From Methylocystis sp. B8 (GTDB lineage: Bacteria > Pseudomonadota > Alphaproteobacteria > Rhizobiales > Beijerinckiaceae): DNA of 64,000 nt. The notes below the pieces were generated by a model. The model worked only from the letters and a program-made list of their open reading frames with translations. It did not search any database and was not told the DNA's origin. How positions within the stretch are numbered: position 1 is the stretch's first letter; every line of letters begins with the position of its first letter. Made by a program: the position numbers and the translations under genes. Positions 1 through 8,762 of the stretch are shown here, piece by piece. Where the stretch lies: NCBI RefSeq assembly GCF_005771425.1, contig NZ_VBTZ01000005.1, forward strand, positions 1 through 64,000, read 5' to 3'.

Positions 1-1
1 C

Positions 2-115
2 TACAACTACACCGCGACGAAGGAAGCGATTGCGCGCGCCGTCAAGGGCGAGCCGAAGGCCTCCGAAGTCGTCGCCAAGCGCAACGAAGCCAAGCACCCC
101 TTCGCGCCGAACTGA
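2..115 (+). CDS. fae: Formaldehyde-activating enzyme, C-terminal fragment
   Basis: The window opens inside this gene; only the last 37 codons are visible. The peptide ([13 protein letters not shown], ending KHPFAPN) closely matches the C-terminus of the complete Fae encoded just downstream. Fae joins formaldehyde to tetrahydromethanopterin in the cytoplasm, the entry to the H4MPT-linked oxidation route of methylotrophs. The two fae genes lie in tandem on the same strand. The start and active site are outside the window. Confidence 0.9.
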   Translation, partial: YNYTATKEAIARAVKGEPKASEVVAKRNEAKHPFAPN

Positions 116-366
116 GTCGCGCGCAGAACATGCGCAGCGGGGAGCCTAAGGCTTCCCGCATGTGCGGCGCCGGCTGGCGCGCGCCGCTGATACGGCGATG
201 GGGCGAGCGATCCAATGACGTCGGCAGAGATGAAGAGCCTGGCGCGGGAGGTCGGCCGCCAGCAGAAATTCCGTCTTCCCTGAGGAAGGCGTAAGGAAAA
301 GCTGCGTTCCGCGCGTAAATCAAAAGAAGCCGCACGGACGCGAACGCACCGGGAAGGGATGGGATC

Positions 367-936
367 ATGGCTTCGTTCTTTGAGAAAATACTGGGCGCGC
401 TCTTTCCGAAGCCGTCGTCCAGCTTCACCTCGAGCAGCGGAAAGACCAGCGTCGGCGAATCGCTTGTCGGCGACGGCAATGAGGTCGCGCATATCGACCT
501 GATCATGGGGCCGCGCGGCTCCGCCGCCGAGAAGGCTTTCGCCAACGGGCTCGTCAACAACAAGGACGGCTTTACGACGCTGCTCGCCGTCATTGCGCCG
601 AATCTGCTGGTGAAGCCCTATACGATGATGTTCAACAAGGTGACCATCAAGAACGCCAAGCAGGCCGTTCAGATGTTCGGCCCGGCGCAGTACGGCGTCG
701 CCAAGGCTGTCGCCGACAGCGTCGCCGAGGGCGTCATTCCTATGAGCCAAGCGGACGACCTTTTCATCTGCGTCGGCGTGTTCATCCATTGGGACGCCAA
801 TGACGATCAGAAGATTCAGGACTTCAACTACGCCGCGACGAAGGAAGCCATCGCCCGCGCAATGAAGGGCGATCCGAGCGCGCGCAGCGTTTTGTCGGCG
901 CGCGTCACCGCAAAACATCCTTTCGCCGCCAACTGA
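367..936 (+). CDS. fae: Formaldehyde-activating enzyme with N-terminal extension
   Basis: The 189-aa protein has the Fae core from about residue 28 on ([20 protein letters not shown], then the [14 protein letters not shown] stretch and the KHPFAAN end). Fae condenses formaldehyde with tetrahydromethanopterin. Ordinary Fae proteins start about ten residues before the VGE motif. This one carries roughly 20 extra residues, beginning [16 protein letters not shown], which could form a short amphipathic helix followed by a Ser-rich linker. The start is supported by a purine-rich AAGGGATGGGAT upstream. It is a second copy beside the fae that runs off the left edge, so it may be a specialised paralogue. 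Confidence 0.93.
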   Translation: MASFFEKILGALFPKPSSSFTSSSGKTSVGESLVGDGNEVAHIDLIMGPRGSAAEKAFANGLVNNKDGFTTLLAVIAPNLLVKPYTMMFNKVTIKNAKQAVQMFGPAQYGVAKAVADSVAEGVIPMSQADDLFICVGVFIHWDANDDQKIQDFNYAATKEAIARAMKGDPSARSVLSARVTAKHPFAAN

Positions 937-958
937 GCGTCGGCGGTTCGCCTTGCAA

Positions 959-982
959 GGGAGCCTTAGGGCTCCCTTTTTT
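959..982 (+). terminator. Rho-independent terminator of fae
   Basis: A GGGAGCC / GGCTCCC stem with a four-base loop is followed by six T residues, 22 bases after the fae stop. It overlaps the 3' end of the convergent HisA-like gene. Confidence 0.8.
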
Positions 983-1676
983 CTTTCCCAGTCGTTTTGA
1001 AGCGCTCGAAATCCGCCCACGTCAGAGCGCCCTCATGCAGCGCCGTCGCAACAAGCGCCCCGGCGGCGCCGATTGATTCGAGCTCCGCAAGATCGCGCAC
1101 ATCGCGCACCCCGCCTGCGGCGTAGACGCGTCGTCCGCCGGCGCGCGCAATAATTTGCGAGATGCGCGCAAAATCGGGGCCGGCCCTGACGCCGACGCGC
1201 GTGAGCGTCATGACAATGACCTGACTCGGCCACAGCTCTGGACATAGGTCCAGCGCATCTGGACCGAGAAAAACATTGTCGCGAAAATCGAGCGAGAGAA
1301 CGACATCGGGATCGTCCTTCACGGCGCGCAAGGATTCGCTGTCGCGCAAGGTTTCGCTGCCGATCACGCAATCGACGTGCTTTGCGCTGCGTCGGTCGCA
1401 AGACTTTTCGCCGGCGTCGATCATAATGCGTAGCAGAGGGAAGCGTTCAATCAACGCGTCGATTTCGCATCTGTTGTCTCCGCCTCCCTCGATCGCGTCG
1501 AGATCAGCAACGTAAATTCTCTCGAAAGGAAGACGCGTCAAAAAACCGGCGATGACGTCAGCGGGCGCGCTCGTCGCCGCGAGAGGCGAGGAGATCGGTC
1601 TATAACTCTCGCGCTCGCCGGCGCGGGCGCGCATGACAGCGCCGTTGCGAATATCGATGACGGGAATGATCTGCAT
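966..1676 (-). CDS. HisA-like TIM-barrel protein of the C1/methanopterin gene set
   Basis: The 236-aa protein resembles ProFAR isomerase (HisA): it begins IIPVIDIRNGAVMRA, has YVADLDAIEGGG near residues 55-66, and has late phosphate-binding loops (YAAGGVRD and a Gly/Ala-rich stretch). It is more divergent than a true HisA. Relatives (COG1411-like, 'related to HisA') occur in archaea and methylotrophs beside H4MPT genes. Its position facing fae fits a role in methanopterin-linked C1 metabolism or cofactor synthesis rather than histidine synthesis. The substrate cannot be told from sequence. Confidence 0.7.
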   Translation of the reverse strand: MQIIPVIDIRNGAVMRARAGERESYRPISSPLAATSAPADVIAGFLTRLPFERIYVADLDAIEGGGDNRCEIDALIERFPLLRIMIDAGEKSCDRRSAKHVDCVIGSETLRDSESLRAVKDDPDVVLSLDFRDNVFLGPDALDLCPELWPSQVIVMTLTRVGVRAGPDFARISQIIARAGGRRVYAAGGVRDVRDLAELESIGAAGALVATALHEGALTWADFERFKTTGKEKREP

Positions 1677-1722
1677 GAGGCATTATAGCGCGTCGCGCTC
1701 TTGCGACGTCCGGTCGGACCTC

Positions 1723-2343
1723 ATGATTCTTCGCAGCCTGCTTGTCGCGCTCATCTCGCTCATCTTCGCCGACGCCGCCACGGCGCAGGCGCTGCAACAA
1801 CAGAGCCAACCTGATTGGCCATGCCGGCAGGTGCGTGTGCCCGAGCTCGCGGTCGCTGGCGTCTGGACCGGCCCGCCGCTCGATGACGCCATGAAACATT
1901 GGCGCGACGATCAAACGATCGCCGATCTGGTCTCACGCCTTTCGCAGCGTCGCACCCCGATCGACGAGGCCGAGCGGCTTGTTGCGCAATTCGCCCAATC
2001 GGCCGGCGACAAGCGCAAGGAGCGCCTGATGACGCTTTTCGCTGGCGTCTATGAGCGCATGAACGATGAGCGCCATGAAGTCGTCAATGGCCTCGATCGT
2101 TTTGGCCGGCGCCTGAAAGACATGGCGGAGAAGGCGCGCGAAGAAACGCAGACGCTGCGCGATCTGCAGGATCAAAAGCCGCCGGATCCCGAAGCTATAA
2201 AAAAAGCAAGCGAAGCGCTGCAGTGGCGGCTACGGCTCTTCGAAGAGCAGCGGCGCATGGTCGGCTATGTGTGCGAAAGCCCGGCGTTGATCGAGCAGCG
2301 TTTCGGCGCGCTGGCGCGGGCCATCGAGCAAGCGATGGAGTGA
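1723..2343 (+). CDS. Hypothetical exported protein
   Basis: I chose the ATG at 1723 because the protein then begins with a clean signal peptide (MILRSLLVALISLIFADAATA). An upstream in-frame start at 1633 would add 30 unlikely residues. The mature part is about 185 aa, mostly helical and charged, with probable coiled-coil (DRFGRRLKDMAEKAREETQ) and two cysteines. I do not recognise a named family. It is divergent from the HisA-like gene. Confidence 0.65.
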   Translation: MILRSLLVALISLIFADAATAQALQQQSQPDWPCRQVRVPELAVAGVWTGPPLDDAMKHWRDDQTIADLVSRLSQRRTPIDEAERLVAQFAQSAGDKRKERLMTLFAGVYERMNDERHEVVNGLDRFGRRLKDMAEKAREETQTLRDLQDQKPPDPEAIKKASEALQWRLRLFEEQRRMVGYVCESPALIEQRFGALARAIEQAME

Positions 2344-2350
2344 GACTTCC

Positions 2351-2433
2351 CGTCATTGCGAGGAGCGGAGCGACGAAGCAATCCATAAGAGAAGCTGCGC
2401 CGCCTCGATTGCTTCGCTGCGCTCGCAATGACG
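2351..2433. repeat. Rhizobiales-type intergenic palindromic repeat
   Basis: This imperfect palindrome begins CGTCATTGCGAGGAGCGGAG and ends with the matching reverse complement. It sits between two convergent genes. A second copy is at 57256-57337, also between convergent genes. It resembles the dispersed 'CGTCATTGCGAGGAGC' repeats of Rhizobiales and may fold into an RNA end structure. Confidence 0.85.
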
Positions 2434-2452
2434 GCGGAGATTGGGGCGCGCC

Positions 2453-3019
2453 CTATTCTCGCGGCTCGGGCTGGCGCTCCTCGAGCGGATGGCCGGCCTG
2501 CTCCCAGCCGTCGGCGCCAGGCGGATACCACATCACATCCGTATAGCCGAGCGCGAGCGCGCGTTTCGCCGCGTTCCACGAGGCCCAGCAATTGGTGCGG
2601 CAATAGAATACGAGCGGCTTCGACTTATCGCCGCCGCTCGCGCGCGCCAGTCCCTGCTCGAAATAGCGCGCCATCGGCTCTGACAACTCACCGAAGCCGG
2701 TGTCGGGAAGCCAAACGCTGCCCGGAATATCGAAGCGCTTCGGGTCGCGCCACACCGCGTTCTTAGGCAGGCCCTCGGGCTTCGGCGGATGCGACAGCGC
2801 GTCGATGAAGACCGCCTTCTTCGCGTTCCACAATTCGTAGGCCTGAGGCGTATCGAGCACCGTCGCGCCTTTAAGCGTCGCGGGCGTCGGCGCATGATAA
2901 TTGTCGAGCCGATAAGTTTCCGGCTCCGGCGGCGCTTGCGCGAAGGCCGGCGCGCCGCCAAGCGCGAGGGCGGCGCAAAGCGCAAGAAAGCCGAGAACAG
3001 GACGTTTCATCAAATTCAT
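2453..3019 (-). CDS. PQQ-associated CXXCW rhodanese-like protein
   Basis: The 188-aa protein has a signal peptide (LGFLALCAALALGGAPAFA), a rhodanese-like fold and the hallmark CRTNCW motif near residues 150-155. This matches the family 'PQQ-dependent catabolism-associated CXXCW motif protein'. It probably acts in the periplasm in support of quinoprotein dehydrogenases; the exact reaction is unknown. Its start overlaps the xoxJ stop (ATGA), so it is the last gene of the xoxFGJ operon. Confidence 0.85.
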   Translation of the reverse strand: MNLMKRPVLGFLALCAALALGGAPAFAQAPPEPETYRLDNYHAPTPATLKGATVLDTPQAYELWNAKKAVFIDALSHPPKPEGLPKNAVWRDPKRFDIPGSVWLPDTGFGELSEPMARYFEQGLARASGGDKSKPLVFYCRTNCWASWNAAKRALALGYTDVMWYPPGADGWEQAGHPLEERQPEPRE

Positions 3020-3921
3020 CGTGGCGCAGCGATCTGATGTCCCGACTCGTCGAGCAAGGGGACGCCATAATCGAGAAGAATGCGCTCAAGCTCAGTCTTG
3101 TTCTGAGCGATGAGCGTATTGAGCTCGCGCTTCCAGTTCTGATCGGAATGGCGAACGCCAAAGCCGATGCGAAACGCCATGCGGGCGCCACGCGTCTCCG
3201 GCAGCGGAGTCACATTCAGCTTCTCGCTCGAATGTTTGGCGTAATAGCCGGCGATCGGCCCCCACAACAACGCCGCGTCGATATCGCCCTTTTCCAGATC
3301 ATGGATCATCGCGGCGCCGGAAGATTCGACGCGCGTATCGACCATGAGCGCATAGGGCTTCACCGAAGCCATCAAACCGTTCATCGCCAGCACATTGCCG
3401 GGAGGCGTATTGGCGACGAGACCGATGCGATGCGGCTTTTCCTTCAGCCGAGGATCGTCGAGCGACTTGACGCCGTCGAGTTCCGATCCCGCGCGCGTCA
3501 CGATGGCGTAGGTCGTCCGGTAATAGGGATTGGTGGGCTGCACCAGATCATTGCCCTGCGGCATGCCGAGGATAACGTCGCAAAGATGCGCATTGAGCGT
3601 GTTGCGCACGAAGCCCGTAGCGCCCGGGTAGTAGCTATAGGCGAGATCCTTGCCGAGCTTCTTTGCTAAAAATTCGGCAATCCGGTTCTCGAAGCCTTCG
3701 CCCTTGTCGTTTGAAAAGGGGAGATTGTTCGGATCGGCGCAAATACGCAGGGTCTTCGGGTCGACGAGTTCGATCGAACCCTGGCTGTCATCGCCCTTGG
3801 CCCCGAAGTCCGGCCCCATATGCTGGGCAAAGGCGGGCGCCGCCGCAAAGAGGATTGCGGCGGCGAGAGCCCGGAAGCGCGGCGCGGCCAAGCCGCGCCA
3901 GCGATTTGTCAAGTCGATCAT
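3016..3921 (-). CDS. xoxJ: XoxJ periplasmic binding-protein-like partner of XoxF
   Basis: The 301-aa exported protein has a solute-binding-protein fold (LRICADPNNLPFSND near residues 57-71, then VILGMPQGND) typical of quinoprotein-dehydrogenase-associated substrate-binding proteins. XoxJ is thought to bind or help activate XoxF in the periplasm. It lies 18 bases after xoxG and overlaps the following rhodanese-like gene by four bases. Confidence 0.88.
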   Translation of the reverse strand: MIDLTNRWRGLAAPRFRALAAAILFAAAPAFAQHMGPDFGAKGDDSQGSIELVDPKTLRICADPNNLPFSNDKGEGFENRIAEFLAKKLGKDLAYSYYPGATGFVRNTLNAHLCDVILGMPQGNDLVQPTNPYYRTTYAIVTRAGSELDGVKSLDDPRLKEKPHRIGLVANTPPGNVLAMNGLMASVKPYALMVDTRVESSGAAMIHDLEKGDIDAALLWGPIAGYYAKHSSEKLNVTPLPETRGARMAFRIGFGVRHSDQNWKRELNTLIAQNKTELERILLDYGVPLLDESGHQIAAPR

Positions 3922-3939
3922 GCGATCGCGTTAAAGCCC

Positions 3940-4449
3940 TTACTTCTGACCCATGCATTCGGCCTCGGCCTTGGCGAAGGCCTCGGGACGATCTTCCTTC
4001 TTGGCCGGACGACCGGGCTCGATCGCGCCGGTCGAGAGCGCGCGGAGATACACATAGAGGTCGTCGATGTAGCAGGAGGCGTTCTTGTTGTCGGCGAATG
4101 CCGGCATGACGCTGTTGCCGTTCTGACGGCCGCCGATGACGATGCCGGCGAATTCTGCGTAGTTGAAACGCTTCACCGAGTCCTTGAGCGCTGGCGCATA
4201 GGTCGAGCCGCCGCCGTTCGGGCCATGGCAGACGTGGCATTCAGCGTGATAGCGGCGGTAGCCGGAGAAAGTATACCAATCCACCTTGCCGTCGGGGCCG
4301 ACATTATAGGTGGGGTCGCCTTTGGCGTCGAAATATTTGCCGTCCACGGATTTGACGGCCTTGGGATCTCCCGGCGCCTCGGCCATTGCGGAGGTTCCCA
4401 CGCACATGATGACGCCCAGAGCTAACGCTCCGGCCAGCGACGATTTCAT
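3940..4449 (-). CDS. xoxG: XoxG cytochrome c, electron acceptor of XoxF
   Basis: The 169-aa periplasmic cytochrome c has a signal peptide, one heme site CHVCH at residues 71-75 and a likely axial Met at 115 (NSVMPAF). XoxG takes electrons from the lanthanide methanol dehydrogenase. I chose the start at 4449 because AAGGAGAGAGG lies just before it; the upstream in-frame start at 4479 would spoil the signal peptide. It lies between xoxF and xoxJ. Confidence 0.92.
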   Translation of the reverse strand: MKSSLAGALALGVIMCVGTSAMAEAPGDPKAVKSVDGKYFDAKGDPTYNVGPDGKVDWYTFSGYRRYHAECHVCHGPNGGGSTYAPALKDSVKRFNYAEFAGIVIGGRQNGNSVMPAFADNKNASCYIDDLYVYLRALSTGAIEPGRPAKKEDRPEAFAKAEAECMGQK

Positions 4450-4487
4450 TACCTCTCTCCTTGGTCTCTTCCCACACACCTTAAACG

Positions 4488-4529
4488 CCGACGCTCGGCG
4501 GGCGCCGTAACGGCGCCGCCGAGCGTCGG
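4488..4529 (-). promoter_or_regulatory. Strong intercistronic hairpin between xoxF and xoxG
   Basis: A near-perfect inverted repeat of about 19 pairs has arms at 4488-4507 and 4511-4529, one bulged base and a TAA loop. It fills the gap after the xoxF stop. No long T run follows on the minus strand, so it looks more like an mRNA-stabilising or attenuating hairpin than a full terminator. It could set xoxF mRNA above xoxG and xoxJ. Confidence 0.7.
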
Positions 4530-4552
4530 GCTTTGTTAACTTCGCGTCTGGC

Positions 4553-6361
4553 TTAGTTCGGCAGAGCGAAGACAGTCAAGACGCCGCCGAGAGCCGTATA
4601 GTTGGCGAGCGACGCATAGTTGCCGACGGCGCCGAGGCCCTCGCTGCTCTTTGAAAGGCCAGCCGCCAAGCCGATGCCGGCCCAGCCGCCAACGCCCGAG
4701 AGCACCGCGACATACTGCTTGCCGCCGGACTCATAGGTCGTGACGTTGCCGATGATTCCCGACGGAGTCTTATACTTATAGAGCTCCTTGCCGGTCTTCG
4801 TGTCGACGGCCTTCAGATAGCCTTCGAGCGTGCCGTAGAAGGTGACGCCGCCGTCAGTCGACGTCGCGCCGCCCCAGACCGAGAACTGCTCCTTGTTGGA
4901 CCAGACGATCTTGCCGGTCTTGGCGTCCCAGGCAATGAAGTTGCCGGTGTGGGTCTCGCCTTTGTCCTTGCCCGCCGGGAACATTTCCAGCGTTGCGCCG
5001 ACGTAGGGCTGGCCCGCCGTATAGCTCACGCGGAACGGCTCGTAGTCCATGCAGACGTGGTTGGTCGGGACCAGGAACAGGCCCGTCGCCGCGTCATAGG
5101 TCGCCGGCTGCTGGTCCTTGGAGCCAAGCGCCGCCGGGCAGACATATTGCGTGTTGACGTCTTCGCCGTTCTGCTCGGTCGAATATTTCGACACGACCAA
5201 CGGACGGCCATAGGTCTTGGACGACTTGTCCATGTCGACCTTGGTCGCCCAGTTCACCGCCGGATCATATTTTTCGGCGACGAGCAGATCGCCGTTGGTG
5301 CGGTCGAGCGTATAGGCGAAGCCGTTACGGTCGAAGTGCACCAGCGTCTTGACCGGCTTGCCGCCAATATTCTGGTCGGCGAGGATCATCTCATTGATGC
5401 CGTCATAGTCCCACTCGTCGTGGGGCGTCATCTGGTAGAGCCACTTCACCTTGCCGGTGTCGAGGTCGCGCGCCCAGACCGTCATCGACCAGCGATTGTC
5501 GCCGGGACGCTGCTTCGGGTTCCAGGTCGAGGGATTGCCAGAGCCGTAGTAAACGAGATTCAGGTCCGGATCATAGCTGTACCAGCCCCAAGTGGTGCCG
5601 CCGCCGATCTTCCACTGATCGCCTTCCCAGGTCGTGATGCCCGAGTCCTTCTCGACCGGCTTGCCGAGATGGGTGGTCTTGCCCGGCTCGATAAGCGTGT
5701 CGGCGTCCGGACCCATCGAATAGCCGCGCCACACCTGCTGGCCCGTCTTCACGTCATAAGCGGTGATGTGGCCGCGCACGCCGAACTCGCCGCCGGCGAT
5801 GCCCACAAAGACCTTGTCCTTGAAGACGTGCGGCGCGGCGGTCGAGGTCTGGCCCTTCGAAGGATCGCCGTTCTTGACCGACCAGAGCAGCTTGCCGGTC
5901 TTGGCGTCGAGCGCGACGAGCGTCGTGTCAGCCTGAGCCAGGAAAATCTTGCCGTCGCCATAGGCGAGGCCGCGGTTGACCGTGTCGCAGCACATCACCG
6001 GCACGACGGACGGATCTTGCTTGGGCTCATATTTCCAGAGGATCTTGTGATCGGGATCCTTCAGATCGAGCGCATAGACGTTATTGGGGAACGGCGTGTG
6101 CAGATACATGACGTCGCCGATGACGAGCGGCGCGCCTTCGTGGCCGCGCAGCACGCCGGTAGAGAACTGCCAGGCCGGCGCAAGCTTGCTAACGTTCTCG
6201 GTCGTGATCTGCTTAAGAGCGGAATGGCGCAAGTTGGCGTAATCGCCCGTCGGCATCACCCACTGCTTGGGGTCTTTCTGCAGGGTCAGCAATTCGTCGG
6301 CCTTCACCGCGCCGGTGAGCGCGAATACGGCCACCGAAGTCGACAACAACAGTCTATGCAT
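4553..6361 (-). CDS. xoxF: Lanthanide-dependent methanol dehydrogenase XoxF
   Basis: The 602-aa periplasmic PQQ enzyme oxidises methanol. A signal peptide precedes the eight-bladed propeller. Visible active-site features are the vicinal disulfide Cys124-Cys125, Glu192 (GGEFGVRG), Asn276 (GSGNPS) and Asp318 in DEWDYDG. Asp320, two residues after the catalytic Asp, is the extra acidic ligand that marks lanthanide-type XoxF; calcium-type MxaF has Ala there. XoxF5-like by overall sequence. It leads the xoxFGJ-rhodanese operon and is divergent from the quinoprotein-relay genes. Confidence 0.97.
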   Translation of the reverse strand: MHRLLLSTSVAVFALTGAVKADELLTLQKDPKQWVMPTGDYANLRHSALKQITTENVSKLAPAWQFSTGVLRGHEGAPLVIGDVMYLHTPFPNNVYALDLKDPDHKILWKYEPKQDPSVVPVMCCDTVNRGLAYGDGKIFLAQADTTLVALDAKTGKLLWSVKNGDPSKGQTSTAAPHVFKDKVFVGIAGGEFGVRGHITAYDVKTGQQVWRGYSMGPDADTLIEPGKTTHLGKPVEKDSGITTWEGDQWKIGGGTTWGWYSYDPDLNLVYYGSGNPSTWNPKQRPGDNRWSMTVWARDLDTGKVKWLYQMTPHDEWDYDGINEMILADQNIGGKPVKTLVHFDRNGFAYTLDRTNGDLLVAEKYDPAVNWATKVDMDKSSKTYGRPLVVSKYSTEQNGEDVNTQYVCPAALGSKDQQPATYDAATGLFLVPTNHVCMDYEPFRVSYTAGQPYVGATLEMFPAGKDKGETHTGNFIAWDAKTGKIVWSNKEQFSVWGGATSTDGGVTFYGTLEGYLKAVDTKTGKELYKYKTPSGIIGNVTTYESGGKQYVAVLSGVGGWAGIGLAAGLSKSSEGLGAVGNYASLANYTALGGVLTVFALPN

Positions 6362-6653
6362 GAGCTTTTCCTCCTGACGACGCCGTGGCGCGCATTATTG
6401 TTGCGCCGCCGCTGACGTCGCGCCTCCTAGGCGCCTCGACATTGGGAAGGCGATTTCCGTTTATGTCTCATGTCGGCGGGACATAACGTCCGCCGACGGC
6501 GAGAAGCTCCCAGTTCCCGTCCGGGAGGCATCTTTTACTCGGAAACGGCGGGATAATATGTCGCTAACGGTTGAATCGCAATCGCAAAAAACAGTGACTC
6601 CGCCGTGCGATGCGTCGCATGCTGCGGGCCATCAAACAGTCAAGGCTAACAAC
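6362..6653. promoter_or_regulatory. Divergent promoter region of xoxF and the metallohydrolase
   Basis: This gap must hold promoters for both directions. It contains an inverted repeat at 6472-6497 (GTCGGCGG, eight-base centre, matching right arm with one base offset), a candidate operator or RNA hairpin. I cannot assign -35/-10 boxes with confidence. Confidence 0.45.
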
Positions 6654-7577
6654 ATGTTGCGTCTCATGCTGGCTCTTGTCGCGATGCTTCCGGCGCAATT
6701 TGCCGCAAAGGCGGCGCCCGCCTTCTCCATAAATGAAATCGCGCCGGGCGTTTACGCGCACCAAGGGCAAACGTCCCTCATGACTCGGGAAAATTTCGGC
6801 GACATCGCCAATCTCGGGGCGATCGTCGGGGAGGACGCGGTAGCTGTCATCGACACCGGCGGCAGCTTGATCGAAGGCCGCGCCTTTCTCGCCGCGCTGC
6901 GGGAGAAGACGCAAAAGCCGATCCGCTACGTCATCAGCACCCATGCGCATCCCGACCATACGTTCGGCAACGGCGCCTTCGTCGAGACCGGCGCGACATT
7001 CGTCGGGCACAAAAATCTGCCGCGCGCGCTTGCGGCGCGAGGGCCGCATTATCTTTCGGCCTTTCGCGCGCAGATGGGCGACGCGCTCGACGGCGTCACG
7101 ATCGTGCCGCCCACAGTGACCGTCGACGAAACGATGACGCTCGATCTCGGTCATCGCGAGATCGTCCTGCAAGCGTGGCGCACGGCGCACAGCGAATGCG
7201 ACCTCACCATTCTCGATCCAAAGAGCGGCGTGCTCTTCGCCGGCGATCTGCTCTTTTTGCAGCATGTGCCGGTCGTTGATGGCAGCCTGCTCGGCTTCCT
7301 CGACGTCGCCGACAGGCTCGCAGCGATCAAGGCGGCGCAAGTTGTCGCCGGCCATGGGCCTATTCCAGCGCCCTGGCCAAAGGCGCTAGATGATGAGCGC
7401 GCCTATCTTATGCGGCTCACCGCGGATCTGCGCGCCGCGATCAAGAAGGGCGAGAGCGTCGCCGCGGCCGCCAAGGAAGCGGGCGCGGAGGAGCGGGAGA
7501 AGTGGCGGTTGTTCGACGATTACAACGCCCGCAACGCAACGGCGGGATTTGCGGAGCTGGAGTGGGAGACGCCGTGA
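6654..7577 (+). CDS. Quinoprotein relay system zinc metallohydrolase (MBL fold)
   Basis: The protein has the metallo-beta-lactamase signature STHAHPDHTFG, a later metal His in the AHSECD region, and LFAGDLLF and AGHGP loops. It matches the quinoprotein-relay-system metallohydrolase family found with PQQ dehydrogenases and SoxYZ-like carriers. From the ATG at 6654 the protein begins with a clean signal peptide (MLRLMLALVAMLPAQFAAKA) and an AAGG upstream. A farther in-frame ATG at 6558 would add 32 residues. It probably acts in the periplasm; the substrate is unknown. Confidence 0.82.
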   Translation: MLRLMLALVAMLPAQFAAKAAPAFSINEIAPGVYAHQGQTSLMTRENFGDIANLGAIVGEDAVAVIDTGGSLIEGRAFLAALREKTQKPIRYVISTHAHPDHTFGNGAFVETGATFVGHKNLPRALAARGPHYLSAFRAQMGDALDGVTIVPPTVTVDETMTLDLGHREIVLQAWRTAHSECDLTILDPKSGVLFAGDLLFLQHVPVVDGSLLGFLDVADRLAAIKAAQVVAGHGPIPAPWPKALDDERAYLMRLTADLRAAIKKGESVAAAAKEAGAEEREKWRLFDDYNARNATAGFAELEWETP

Positions 7578-7650
7578 AGATGACTTTGTCACGTGACGTC
7601 GAAGACAGTTCCCGCTTATTCTGCTGCATGTGTTTTGGAGGATGCCGGAC

Positions 7651-8436
7651 ATGAACAAAGCTGCTCTTTGCGCCGCCGGCGCCCTCTTCGCCGTCGCTGC
7701 TACTGCCGCCGGCGCCGAGAACGCGCCCGATCCCTGGCCTGGGCTCGTTGTCGACATCTTTCAAAGCCGGCCGATAACGGCCGCAGACGGTGTCATTAAT
7801 CTCGATGCGCCGGTGCGCGCCGAGGACGCGGCGATCGTGCCAATGACGATGCGCTTCTCAGATCCCACTCAAATCAAAGTAGCGACGCTCGTCATCGACC
7901 AGAACCCGATGCCGATGGCGGCGGCCTTCACGCTTGGCGACAAATCCGGCGTCGGCTTCATCGAAACCCGCGTGCGGGTGAATTCATACTCGAATGTCCA
8001 TGCGGTGGCCGAAGGGAGCGACGGCAGACTGCGCGCCGACGCCAAATTCGTCAAAGCATCGGGCGGCTGTTCGGCGCCCGCGGTCAAGGATCAGGATGAG
8101 GCGATCGCCAATATCGGCAAAATGAAATATCGCGAGTTCAAAAGCGCCGATCCGGCGAAGCGCGAAGCTCAGATCATGATCCGCCACCCGAACGCCTCCG
8201 GCATGCAGATGGACCCGGTCTCGCGCGCCTATCTCCCCGCTCATTTCATCGACCAGGTCGAAGTCTTTCAGGGCGACGCGCCGATCTTCAAGATGGAAGG
8301 CGGCATTTCGCTCTCGGAAGACCCGACCTTCCGCTTCACCTATGCGCCGAACGGCGCGAAGACGATCCGCGTCGAAGCGCATGACAATAAGGGCGGCGTC
8401 TACAAGGGCGAATGGTCGATCGGCGAAGCGTCGTGA
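7651..8436 (+). CDS. Quinoprotein dehydrogenase-associated SoxYZ-like carrier
   Basis: The 261-aa exported protein resembles a SoxY-SoxZ fusion. A GGC carrier-type motif (KASGGCSAP) lies mid-protein, where SoxY holds its substrate-bearing Cys, and a SoxZ-like domain follows (IMIRHPNASGMQMD). The family is found beside PQQ dehydrogenases and the metallohydrolase just upstream. The start at 7651 follows GGAGG with nine-base spacing. It could carry a sulfur or other adduct in the periplasm, which is interesting beside sorAB. Confidence 0.82.
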   Translation: MNKAALCAAGALFAVAATAAGAENAPDPWPGLVVDIFQSRPITAADGVINLDAPVRAEDAAIVPMTMRFSDPTQIKVATLVIDQNPMPMAAAFTLGDKSGVGFIETRVRVNSYSNVHAVAEGSDGRLRADAKFVKASGGCSAPAVKDQDEAIANIGKMKYREFKSADPAKREAQIMIRHPNASGMQMDPVSRAYLPAHFIDQVEVFQGDAPIFKMEGGISLSEDPTFRFTYAPNGAKTIRVEAHDNKGGVYKGEWSIGEAS

Positions 8437-8443
8437 GCCGCGC

Positions 8444-8755
8444 TCAATAGGTCGCGGCGAGATAATCGATGATCTTTTGCGCGTCTGACTCGTCGATCTG
8501 CGCGTGATAGGACTGGGTCATCTTCTTGACGACGCCCTCCCAGAACGCATGGCCCATCTTCGGCGGCTGGCGCTCGATGTAGTCAACGGAGTGACAGGCG
8601 GCGCAATTCTTCAGCGCGGTTTCCTCGCCCGGCCCGGCGCGCAGCGTCGCGGCCTCTTCCGGCAGCGAATAGGTGAGCGTCTCGGCGGCGCAGAGCGTGG
8701 GCGCGAGAAGCGCCGTCGCAGCGATCAGCATTAGTCCCTTATCGAAGCGCTGCAT
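8444..8755 (-). CDS. sorB: Sulfite dehydrogenase cytochrome c subunit SorB
   Basis: The 103-aa exported monoheme cytochrome c has CAACH at residues 51-55 and a possible Met ligand near residue 79. It follows the sorA-like gene after seven bases, matching SorAB sulfite:cytochrome c oxidoreductase, where SorB takes electrons from the molybdenum subunit. Its stop lies close to the convergent SoxYZ-like gene. Confidence 0.82.
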   Translation of the reverse strand: MQRFDKGLMLIAATALLAPTLCAAETLTYSLPEEAATLRAGPGEETALKNCAACHSVDYIERQPPKMGHAFWEGVVKKMTQSYHAQIDESDAQKIIDYLAATY

Positions 8756-8762
8756 TTTTCAG

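Noticed and set aside
4949-6415. 488-codon open frame on the plus strand
   Set aside because: It is the antisense of xoxF, with a composition typical of a shadow frame in GC-rich coding DNA; xoxF shows full active-site conservation.
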